From positions 2,232,001-2,296,000 of the forward strand of contig NC_026657.2 in the NCBI RefSeq assembly GCF_000004075.3: DNA of 64,000 nt, read 5' to 3'. The notes beneath the pieces were generated by a model, which saw only the letters and a list, made by a program, of their open reading frames with translations, was not told where the DNA came from and ran no database searches. Source of the DNA: Cucumis sativus. Its lineage: Eukaryota; Streptophyta; Magnoliopsida; Cucurbitales; Cucurbitaceae. The position numbers and the translations under genes were made by a program. This document shows, piece after piece, positions 13,340 through 23,316 of this stretch (positions are counted from its first letter, which is position 1; the number at the start of each line of letters is the position of its first letter).

Positions 13340-16300
13340 ATGCATTTTTTTAAAAAAGAGGTAAAAGATATATTTGTGTCGAACGACAGCGGTGTTAGAG
13401 ACAACAATCTCCCGTCGAGTTTGAAGAGGAAGAATGTGTACTCTCCTATTGAGAACGCTCCAAAGGGTGGTAGAGGCCTCGGCTTGAAGCTGCTTCAATC
13501 GCTAAGGTTTCAGAGACCGTCAAAAGAAAGCTTAAAGATGGCAATGGAAGGGAAACATGATCCAAAGGAGGAAGAAGCTGTTGATCAATTAAGGGAAATG
13601 CTTTTTCTTGATGGTAAATTGCCAACCAAATTCAATGATTATCATACACTTCTAAGGTGAGTTTTTGTATAGTTTTTCCCCCAAGTATAACTCAATGTTC
13701 GAGCAAACTATTTCAAAAAGTTGTTATATATTATAAAGTAAAATATTCATGAATTCTAGCCTTTGATGCTACATTTGAAAATGTCCAAACCAATTTATGC
13801 ACCTTTCGACTAATTTCACGAGACTAACTGTTTGATCTTACAATATCTAAAGGGTAAGAAAACATGTAAGATATTAAATTTTAGATAAATGATTGTCACG
13901 AATTCACGTGCTATCTAAATTCAAAAATTCAAATTTTGTTTGACATAGATTCTAGGTAATTAGGTTAATATTTAATATGTTTCTTTTTTCTAATTCCCTT
14001 TTTGGATTGTGTTATTTTAGATTTCTTCGGATGAGAAATTTTGATATTGAAGCAGCAAAAGATGCGTTTTTGAAATTCATCAAATGGAGAGAGGATTTTA
14101 AAACCGATACAATTTCAAAGGTATTTTCTCTTTTTAAATTACGTACTTTTATTTTCATATATATCCTTGCTAAGTTCTTATTGACGTAATTTTTCATGTT
14201 AGACGTTGAGTTATGAGTTTGACGACTTTTATAAAAAAAAATTTGTTAATGGATGATAGGATTTTAAATTTGAAGAGAAAGAAGAAGTAAAGAAATGCTA
14301 CCCACATGGATTCCATGGAGTAGATAGATATGGAAGACCATTATACATAGAAAGGATTGGAATGGTTGATCTCAACAAATTGTTGCAAATAACAACACTT
14401 GAGAGATTTATAAAGTATCATGTTTCTGAACAAGAGAAGACTTCGAGTATTAGATATCCTTCGTGCTCTATTCATTCCAAGAAGCATATTGCTTCTACTA
14501 CAAGCATTTTCGATGTTGGTGGTGTGGTAAGCACTTCCTTTCTTCTTTTAAATACCCTTATTTGATTTAGAGCCATCGTTTCGATCAATATGTTTTTGAT
14601 TTACGTTTCTGCTTTATTTTTCTTTGCCATGGGAGAGTTTTAGATGTGATAGTGACGATACATATGTGTGTTAGAAATGAGTCGTACGTGTGACTTGATT
14701 TTAGTAAAAATTAATCGAAGATGGTGTTTGATTTTTGTATTTAAATACGGAATAGAGTCGTGTGATTGAAACTATTTTTGACATATGTGTGTGGTTTATA
14801 AAAGTTATATTATCATATTTTGATTCTTTTAGTATAGCATATGGGATATATGAGATTTGAACCTTGAGTTTTTTCTTTTTCTTTCCTCAGGGAATGGCTA
14901 ACTTCTCTAAACCTGCAAGATATCTATTTACAGAAATTCAAAAGATCGACAGTAGTTACTATCCAGAGGTGAGATTATTATTTAATTAAGAAAACATATA
15001 TTGTATGTTAATTTAATAAGATATATTTAGTTATGGTTAATTATCGTACTTAATTTTGATTTGAATTATTGCAGACACTAAATCAACTGTTTATAATCAA
15101 TGCTGGGTCAGGATTTAAAATATTATGGAAAGCACTTAGAGCATTTCTTGAACCTCGCACGTTAGCTAAAATTCATGTTTGAATTAAATTTCTTCTCCCT
15201 CATTTTATCTAAATTAATTACATTAAATTTTATATTTATTTCTCTAATAATCTTATCTTAATCTACGTTGTTTTGTAACTAATAATAGGTTTTGGGACAT
15301 AGTTTTGTTCACGAGCTACGCGAAATCATAGATCCAAGGTAACATTCTTTTGTTCTTTTAATGAAGAAAGAGGTATTGTCGTAACGTTTTCTACTTTTAT
15401 TTTTAACTTTTATCGTCCATCCTTGTAGTACTGTTCATATTTTTCTTTGAATATTTGAGTAATTGAGATTATAGAGATGTGGATTAGATTGATTGAGAAA
15501 ATAAAAGTGAAAACATTGGCAGTAATTTACCAACATTTCTTGGTGGAAATTGTGTATGTTCTGAATATGGAGGTTGCCTTCATAGTGATAAAGGTCCTTG
15601 GAATGATCCTGACACTCTTGCATTGCTTCAGGTCTTTCTTTTTAACCCTTTCTAATTATTTGTTTTACTTTTCGTTTTCATGTTTGAATTTTTAACGAAA
15701 CTTTTAGACCAAAAATTTTGAGTTATTATTGTTCTTCGATAATCTTTGATCCAAATGAACACGTATTTAGGAGTGGATTTATTAAGGAGTTAGGGGCATG
15801 TGTCCCCCGATCACATTATCGATTTTTGTATTTTAATATTAATTTTAAAGTATCAGATTACAATATATATTAAATAATTATTCATTATTACTATTTTTTG
15901 GTTATGGTGTGTAGTGGTTGTGCCCTACCGCAAAACTACTTGATTAAGACTTTGATTCTGGCCTTATTACGATTGTTTTAAAACTATAAACTGATTTCCT
16001 AAAAGATAAAAAGGAGGAAAAAGAAAAAAAACTTCCAGCCACTCTTTGTTATCTAACAAATATTTAGAAAAAAAAAATGCAACAAAGTTGTGATCCAAAC
16101 TTTCACTCTAAACAATATTCCATCAAAAAACATTATTTTTTTTTCTTTTTTTATGCAGTTTTTAAATCTACATATTTACATTACAAAAAAATCGTATGGA
16201 AATTGTCGGTCTTTCTTTATAATTACAAATGTAGTGAATATTATTAGAGTATCAGTACATCGAGATATTTTAAAATATTTTTTAGTGTGTTTATTATATA

Positions 16301-17641
16301 GTGTATGATGCCTCCTTATATAAAATTTATGGATCCGCCGCTGCCCGTAGTCATCAAATTTTGAGTTTGTTCTTAATTTAGTCTCTAACCTTCGAAATAT
16401 TGTGATACTACTTTTGAAATTTGAGTTATGTTTCAATTTTTGGTCCCTAGGTTAATTGTTTACGATTTGTAACTTTGCCACTAAATAAATCATTTTTCAT
16501 TGTTAACGCTAATGTCTATTAATTGATTTAAAATAATTAAAGTTAATTATGTTTCACTATTACATTAAACTTCATTAAATTTTAAATTGAAACTTAAATT
16601 CCACTTTATAATTATTTAAAATAAGTTATTAGAGATAAACGTCAAAGATTAAAAATGAGTATATAATGAAAATTAAGGTTCGTAAATAATCTCAAAACTT
16701 AAGAATAAAATTGAAACATTTTGAAATGCATAAATTATATATTGAAACGAAACTCAAAATTTAAGGACTTATATGTTTATTTTTAAACAGGTTATCTCTT
16801 CAGCAGATGAAACTTATGATAATGAAAAGGAAAGTGATTTCGCTCCCAAAAATGATTTGTTAGAGAATACAGTAAGCAACTTCACCTTCATAGATCAACT
16901 TCTCTATTTTTAAAACAAGAAAGAAAAATAAAGGTTAAATTCACCTACTCTTAATTTTTTAGAATTATTATAACATAAATGTTGATGAGTTTTGTTTGAT
17001 TAGCAGAAAATTCAAGCATTGGAAGAAGCATTAGAAGAGACAAAGAAAGTGAGCTTTATGGTTTTTCTTTTTATAAACTATATATTTCTTCTTTAAATTT
17101 TATTCGAACCAAAAAAAATTCTAAATATATTTGATATTGCAGAAAATTGAGCTATTAGAAATAGCACTTGAAAGTACGAAAGTGGTGAGTTTTCTTATCC
17201 ATCATTGTTTCTAAATTCAACTTTTCTCGACGTTTAAGAAATAAAAATCGTAGTATGAGTAATAATCGATTCGATTTTTACATAGTTATGAGGTCAACCC
17301 AAATTCAAACTAAATCAATATATTTTAAAAATCAAACCGAAGCTAACAGACTGGATTGCTTTGGTTTTTGCAATTTTCTTTTTCTTTTGAAACACTTCTC
17401 AAGTTTTATAACCATTTGTAAAACTTTGTTAGATTAAGCTACTTCAATTGAAAGTCTTTAAATAACGTTATAATTTGTCATAATCAACTACTACATTATA
17501 TTCTATATGTTAGTGATGTATAATTAATATCAATATTGTTATTAGATGAGATGTTTAGTTTTTTTATGTATTGTTTTTTCTTTCTTTTTTTTACAGATTT
17601 TGAAAGATGCATCGGGCCGTATAAAAGACTTGAGAAGTTGA
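13340..17641 (+). CDS. SEC14-like phosphatidylinositol/phosphatidylcholine transfer protein, 11 exons
   Basis: Exons: 13340-13656, 14021-14120, 14260-14526, 14891-14968, 15075-15176, 15289-15338, 15523-15631, 16791-16871, 17007-17048, 17143-17184, 17597-17641. All introns are GT...AG, and the 1233 nt join in frame to 410 aa plus stop. The order is a basic N-terminus, a CRAL/TRIO-N segment ending in the [14 protein letters not shown] motif (about 75-140), the SEC14 lipid-binding domain with [20 protein letters not shown] (about 150-170) and [14 protein letters not shown] (about 322-335), and a charged tail. The family moves PI and PC between membranes and stimulates phosphoinositide synthesis. 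Residues 369-396 come from two 42-nt exons, each a 14-residue helix of two heptads, so the tail is probably a coiled coil. Many plant SFH proteins are near 600 aa with a C-terminal nodulin domain; this one ends without it. The first ATG is taken as start; an unseen 5' coding exon is possible. Confidence 0.88.
15765..16350. mobile_element. Decayed transposable element in intron 7 of the SEC14-like gene
   Basis: The 1159-bp intron 7 is the longest of the gene. It starts this segment with GGGGCATGTGTCCCCC-like sequence near 15790 and ends it near 16330 with TTTATGGATCCGCCGCTG. From memory, such 'TGGATCCGCC(A/G)CTG' ends are frequent in old plant transposons. There is no coding capacity, and splice signals outside it remain intact. 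Confidence 0.35.
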
Positions 17642-17867
17642 AAAGTAAAAGTCCAAACAAAATGCATCTCAATTGATTTTCAATTATATATAAAAGGTTG
17701 AGAATGTAATGTTAGGAACAATTACCGCTAAAATGAGTATCACTGAACTTACATAAAGCTTACGTTATCAATCTCACGATTTGAAGTTCGAAGACTTACA
17801 AAACTTGCCTTAACTTATATTTTTTATTTGTTTTTAAAAAAGTAACGTAGAAAAAAGACTAAAGAAC

Positions 17868-17890
17868 AAAAAAAAAAAAAAAAAAAAAAA
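17868..17890 (+). repeat. Poly-A tract
   Basis: A run of 23 A residues about 230 bp after the SEC14-like stop codon. Confidence 0.8.
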
Positions 17891-18039
17891 CACTATGTAC
17901 TCGTTCATAACTAAACTTCAACCTTTTGTTTTGCATGACGGTTTTTTAGAACTTCTAATGTGCACAAGTTAACTAATCGATGTATTATTTTGTAACCACT
18001 AAAATGTATATTATTTTGATTGAGAAAATTTTATAATGT

Positions 18040-18125
18040 GTTGCGAAATTGAGCATAGCTCAATTAACATACAAACGTGTTAGAAACCATAGGGTTTGTG
18101 GTTTAAGTCATTTAGCCTCTGGCTA
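18040..18125 (+). mobile_element. Possible tRNA-derived SINE head
   Basis: An A-box-like CATAGCTCAATTAACA (about 18053-18068) is followed some 40 bp later by a B-box-like GTGGTTTAAGTC. Spacing and order match the internal RNA polymerase III promoter of tRNA-derived SINEs. Mutations in the B box suggest an inactive copy. Confidence 0.35.
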
Positions 18126-18240
18126 TACCAAAAAAATTCATAATGTGTTATGTAGTGTCTAAGATACATGTGAGTGATGACAGAACATGCTAAAAGAAAA
18201 CCTGCATAATTTGTTTGTGAGGACAAAGTTAATTTTCACT

Positions 18241-18411
18241 CTAAAAGCCTTCAAGACAAGCAAGAATAACGTTTTTCACGTCGTAAGGGATGCAAAAGAG
18301 TGCAAAGATCATTGATTGCCAAACCTTAAATTTCAAATCTTGATCCAAATCCTCGACCTGAAATGTTACAAAATTATTTGTAGCTAATATAAAAAATGAA
18401 AGAAAAAACAT
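18241..18411 (-). pseudogene. Short coding-like stretch, unidentified (56 codons or last-exon relic)
   Basis: On the minus strand an ATG at 18411 opens a 56-codon frame ending in TAG at 18241-18243. Its last 38 codons (18357-18241) have mixed, coding-like composition, including DLKFKVWQSMIFALFC and PYDVKNVILACLEGF, and directly follow a good acceptor, ATTTCAG. The T-rich first 18 codons look more like an intron end. It may be a small gene, or the last exon of a gene whose other exons are lost or unseen. I do not recognise the product. Confidence 0.25.
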
Positions 18412-18419
18412 TTTAATTA

Positions 18420-19840
18420 GACATTATATATAGTATGTGTTTCTATTGTAAATTATTTTTAGTTGAGAAGGGAGTAGTAAAGAGTGTAGCAAATAATAAT
18501 AATAAATGATGAATATCAAATAGTAAAAACGGTAACAAATGAGGGTTTTGAAATAATGTTTACGATAGCTAATTGTGAATGTTAAAATATTATTTAATTT
18601 AGCTAGTGGTGATTATTATAGTCATCGCCCCAAATGACCCCTTAGTAAGTACAATTACGATAATTATTTTACTTAAAATTATCAACTCGGCTTATTTAAC
18701 TTTCATTTAAAAAAGTTTCTTTCTATGAATCAACAAGAAGATCGATCAAAAAATTTATTTAACTTCATGACTACAATTTTAATGTCACAGAGACATTGGT
18801 AATATAACAATCAAACATAAAATATTAATAAATATAGCACAATAGAGCATAATGAGTGAATACAGTAGAATTTAGATCCAAATTTCAAAATCTATCAATG
18901 ATAAACTATATCGTTAATATGAATCTATTGGTGTTAGATCTTATCATAAGTCTCTCATCGATAACTTTGCTATATTCAATTTTATTTAAAAGATATTCTT
19001 ATACACTTAATTATTAATCTTATAAGTATTACTTAGTGCAATTACACTTTTCATTTTATGTGACGTAATCTTTCAATTTTTTTTCTATGTGATTTTTTTC
19101 ATCTTGCATTTCTTTGTTTCTTTTCTTTATATATATATTTTTAAAGAACTTTCATTTCTTTATATATATATTTTTTTAAAGAACTTTCATTTCATTATTA
19201 TTTAAACTTATGGCCGTTAAAATATCATTTTAGTTCGTTATTATCATGTTGCTAGTAAATTGACATTGTCATAAAGAAATTCAAATAGACACCTTTTATT
19301 TTAGTTGTTTTAATGCAAAATGGATCAATTTATTTACGAACATAGTAAATTGTCATTCTTTATATCAATCAATTTTTAGAAACTATTACTAAAAATTTTG
19401 TTATATTTAAACATAAATATTCCAACTTAAAATTAAATAGAAATTTTCACATCTTTTTTTTAATTCAATTAGTCATGTGAAAAGACATTTCTAATATTTC
19501 CTAAAAAAGATTAATGAAAATATAAAAAATAAGCTCTAAATTGAATATAATATTATATAAATAATAAATCTATCATAATATCTTTAAACTTCTTGAATAA
19601 AAAATTGAATCGTAAAATTTATCTAAATTCTAAAATTGAATTTTTAAAATTACATAATCGTATAAATTAGATTGACTATTTGAAAATTGAAATTTAATTT
19701 TTATCATAATTTGTTATAATTATTTTAAATTGAGTAAACTAATTGTAAGAATTAATGCAAAGTTTGAGTGTGTAATAATAAAATTTGAGTTAAGATTATT
19801 ACGAATTTGAAATTAAAATAAAATGTGAGGAAAAGTAAGC
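18420..19840. other. Intergenic, AT-rich
   Basis: No gene seen. CATCGCCCCAAATGACCCCTTA near 18626-18645 resembles the terminus of an hAT-type miniature element, but the partner end is not clear. A near-exact direct repeat containing TTTCTTTATATATATATTTTT and AAGAACTTTCATTTC occurs at about 19118-19155 and 19155-19195. Confidence 0.45.
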
Positions 19841-19847
19841 GGTAGGG

Positions 19848-19855
19848 TTCTAGAA
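19848..19855 (+). promoter_or_regulatory. Heat shock element half-pair, sHSP copy 1
   Basis: TTCTAGAA is the inverted TTCnnGAA form of the heat shock element, 191 bp before the start codon and about 80 bp before the TATA-like box. Confidence 0.55.
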
Positions 19856-19898
19856 ATCTCGGCATTGAACTAGAAGAGAACTTCCACTACCGGAGTCC

Positions 19899-19908
19899 AG
19901 AACCTTCT
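19899..19908 (+). promoter_or_regulatory. Heat shock element, sHSP copy 1
   Basis: AGAACCTTCT fits nGAAnnTTCn perfectly and lies about 28 bp before the TATA-like TTTAAAA at 19937-19943. Heat shock factors bind this element; copy 2 has the matching AGAATCTTCT at the same relative place. Confidence 0.6.
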
Positions 19909-19936
19909 TGCCCCTTCCCCACGCTTCTACTTCTTC

Positions 19937-19943
19937 TTTAAAA
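19937..19943 (+). promoter_or_regulatory. TATA-like box, sHSP copy 1
   Basis: TTTAAAA stands in CTTCTACTTCTTCTTTAAAA, which aligns with CTTCTACTTCTTCTATAAAA of copy 2. One base difference turns the canonical TATAAAA of copy 2 into a weaker box here. The start codon is 96 bp downstream. Confidence 0.5.
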
Positions 19944-20038
19944 CCCCTACTCTCTTCATTCTTAAACCCCAATTTCTTGCATTCACTGAATACCACTCTC
20001 ACTTCTCTTTACTTTAAGCTCTCCAATAATCTCCACCT

Positions 20039-21329
20039 ATGGCTTCTTCCATCGCTCTCCGAAGGCTTGCTGCTTCCTCTGCTACTAAGCTTTTCAATCC
20101 TGTTCGCTCCGCCTCTGTTCTCCCCTCCTCTGTTCTTCGTTCTTTCAACACCAATGCTCAGATGACCAACTACGACGATGACGACCGCTCTGTTGATGTG
20201 GACTCACGCTCTGACCGCTCCCTCTCTCGTTCTCGTGATCGTTATCCTGGTTTCGGAGGTAGTTGTTATCTTTGTCCGTGCTTTAGTTTTTATCTCGTGT
20301 TTTCTTTGTTGATTCTCATGTTTCTGATTTGTTCTCCAGTTTTCAAATCGCTTTTGTGTTTGATTTTTTTTTTTTTTTGAGTAATTTCGTTTTGGTTTGT
20401 GGAAATGGCTTTTGGATCTTCCGGTGGAAATGAATGTTTGAGTTTATATGTTTCATCGTTAGTTCTTGAGCTATGACGATTCTGTTAGGCTAATCTCGGC
20501 ATGATTTTTGTAGTTAATTGGAGGTAAGTGAAAACTTTTGTTAGTTGTTGTTGGTGGATGTTGAGCCGATCGGTCTTCTCGACCTTGTAGCTATGGTACT
20601 CTAAGTTAAGAGGGTTCGAGTGTGTGAACTTGCGTGTTTGTTGTTTTGATTACTCTGTTTACGGGTCTCTGGCATAAAATCTTTGGAATTCTTCATGATT
20701 TTGTGAGGATCTTGTTTCGGAAGTGCTTAATGAAAGATTTCCGTGAGTTACCTAGCTCACTAGTAAATTGGATCACATTCTAAGTCTTGTTCTGATCTGG
20801 AAACCACGCCATCGTAGTGATTAATTCGTTATGGTTTAGGGGGAAATCTCGATCGTTGTTTGTTAATTCTGGATGCTTGTTCTGAACACTCCTTGTCTGT
20901 CAATTTACAGATGTGTTCGATCCGTTTTCTCCGACTAGGAGCCTAAGCCAGGTGCTGAATCTGATGGATCAATTCATGGAGGACCCGTTTCTGGCAGCAT
21001 CACGAGGAGTAGGAGCAGGTTCAAGGAGGGGCTGGGACGTGAAAGAAGACGACAACGCTCTATATCTCCGAATGGACATGCCAGGACTGAGCAAAGATGA
21101 TGTGAGGGTGAGTGTGGAGCAGAACACACTGATCATCAAAGGAGAGGGAGCGAAAGAATCTGAAGACGAAGAAGATCGTAGACGATTCTCGAGCAGACTG
21201 GACTTGCCTGCGAATCTGTACGAACTGAATTCAATAAAAGCAGAGATGAAGAATGGGGTGCTGAAAGTGGCAGTGCCAAAAGTGAAGGAAGAAGAAAGGA
21301 AGGATGTGAGGCATGTTACTGTTGAGTGA
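20039..21329 (+). CDS. Mitochondrial small heat shock protein, copy 1 (two exons)
   Basis: Exon 1 is 20039-20258 and exon 2 is 20911-21329; the 652-bp GT...AG intron splits a Gly-Asp junction, and 639 nt give 212 aa. Residues 1-40 are rich in Ala, Ser and Arg and poor in acid, as in a mitochondrial targeting peptide. An Arg/Ser/Asp-rich linker follows, then VFDPFSPTRS at 75-84. The alpha-crystallin domain covers about 115-212, with GWDVKEDDNALYLRMDMPGL at 114-133 and the C-terminal GVLKVAVPK at 189-197. Small heat shock proteins are ATP-independent chaperones that hold unfolding proteins in large oligomers. The combination matches the organelle class of about 23 kDa (HSP23.6-MITO type). A heat shock element and TATA-like box precede it, so heat induction is likely. 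Confidence 0.92.
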
Positions 21330-21339
21330 GTAGTTTGGC

Positions 21340-23130
21340 CCCTCGAAACTAGAAAATTATGAAGAGCTTCTTCTTTCTCCTCTAGGTTTAACTACTTTGA
21401 TGCTTTGGGTGGTTGTTGTGTCTGCATGTGAATAAGATATGAGGATTTCAGAGTTGTTTTGATAATGTCCTGAAAGTTGTTTGAAGAGTTGAGAAGGTCT
21501 TCTGAAATGAAATGTATGAGTAAACTTTCTTTGAATTGAACCAATGCATTCTTAGTACTCTTTTAAGCCATTGAAAGACTTAACTAAAATGGGTTGAAAG
21601 GAGTTTGTCTTGTGTAGTAGTGGCAACCATGAATAGGAGGTTTAAAGCTGCTTTATACGCTATATGTGGGCATTTTAATCTTTTAGGTACATTTAAATTC
21701 TATTACATTTGTGAATTATTTGGGTTATAAATTTTTCAGATTACATTAAATTATTGGGTGAACTTGTTTAGGTAGGCATTTGATCAAGGAAAGGAAAAGA
21801 TTAAGGTTGAAGATTGCGTGTGAGGTTTTAGAGGGGAGTTGGGGCGCGTTGGACTAACTGGGCATCGACTTATTCTAAAATTTGTATTTAATTTTTCATT
21901 AATAAAATATGATTGCAAAATTGTATCTCAATCATATTTTATTATTGAAAATAAATTATTAGTGATGTTGGAAACTTTTAATCTTCCAATGCCATTCAAA
22001 CATGAAGTTAAATACTTAACTGTGCTATTATTTTAAATGAACTTGAACGTTATGTGCTATTATTTTAAATAAATTTGAATGTTATGTATATATCAAATTT
22101 GGGTCTACATTTTAAATAAACTTGGACGTCTCTGTAAGTGTTTGGAATCAAAGTTATGTCTATAATTTTGAGCATATTGTTATATGTTAGAATATATAGT
22201 CTAAAATAATTTATAGTATATAAATAAAAATTGTTTTATATTTAGATTCATTTAACATGTATTCGATTATATTCGAAAACACTAAAGTAAATATATAGTC
22301 TAAATAATCTAATATATAAATAAAAATTGTTTTATATTTTGAATTCATTTAACATTGTTTTATATTTGATTATATTCGAAAACAGTAAAGTAAAGATATT
22401 CTATCTAAATGTTTAGATATGAAATTTCTAAAACGTTTTAATTTCTAAACAACGTTTTAATATCTAAATGTTTAGACATGAAAGTAAAATATATTTTAAT
22501 ATTTAAATGTCTAGACATGAATTTCATGTAATCGTTTTAATATCTAAATGTTTAGACATAAAAGTTAAATAAAAGTGTTTTAGTATCTAAATGTTTAGAC
22601 ATAAAAATTAAATATAGATATTTTTAATATTTAAATGTTTAGACAGTTTTAATATCTAGATATTTAGACATAAAAGTTAAATATAAGTGTTTTAATATCT
22701 AAATGTTTATACATAAAAGTTAAATATAAATGTTTAGAATAAGTTAGGCATTTCTAAAGTTAAATTTATTAAATAACTTTTTTAAAAGATAATTAAACTG
22801 AAATTTATTAAATAACATTTCTAAAAGATAATTAGACTGGCATATAAAAGGTAGAACATGTTCTTTTTATAGTTTCTATTATTGATCCAATTTGCAAAAG
22901 AAAAATAACTAAAGAATTAGTTCTAACATGCATGGATTGTTGTTAATTTAGTGTATTATTAAAAAATTATTTATAAAAATTATATTTATTTGTTTAAATA
23001 GTTTTTGTGAATTTAAATCTCTAATGATGAGAATTTGGTTTCGTAGAATTTAAAATCTGACCTTTTTCGTTCACGTTAATATTTTAAATGTTGGATTATT
23101 ACAAATTTGTTGGAGAGAAATAAATAAAAT
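21340..23130. other. Spacer between the two sHSP genes, tandem-repeat rich
   Basis: From about 22020 the spacer is built of local duplications: a 33-bp unit around 22020-22085; two copies of a roughly 100-bp unit at about 22195-22295 and 22298-22396; the palindromic array at 22395-22735; and a 42-bp unit twice at about 22757-22840. No gene is seen. Confidence 0.65.
22395..22735 (+). repeat. Tandem array with unit containing TCTAAATGTTTAGA
   Basis: About eight degenerate units of roughly 35-45 bp with the consensus TTTTAATATCTAAATGTTTAGACAT followed by AAAAGTTAAATATAA-like sequence. Each core is an inverted repeat (TCTAAA-TG-TTTAGA). Some units are shortened. It looks like a local minisatellite; no protein can be read through it. 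Confidence 0.75.
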
Positions 23131-23179
23131 AAATGTCGTGGAAAAAGGTGGCAACGTTGTAGAAAGAATCACTATTACT

Positions 23180-23189
23180 AGAATCTTCT
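23180..23189 (+). promoter_or_regulatory. Heat shock element, sHSP copy 2
   Basis: AGAATCTTCT fits nGAAnnTTCn perfectly and lies about 29 bp before the TATA box of this gene, the same spacing as in copy 1. Confidence 0.6.
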
Positions 23190-23217
23190 TCGCCCTTCCC
23201 CACGCTTCTACTTCTTC

Positions 23218-23224
23218 TATAAAA
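23218..23224 (+). promoter_or_regulatory. TATA box, sHSP copy 2
   Basis: Canonical TATAAAA, 93 bp before the start codon, implying a leader of about 60-65 bp. Confidence 0.65.
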
Positions 23225-23316
23225 CCTCTACGTTTCTCTCTTAAACCCCAATTCTTACACTCACCGATTCACTCCCTCACCTATTCCAGCTTCAACTTTT
23301 CCATATCTCTCCATCA

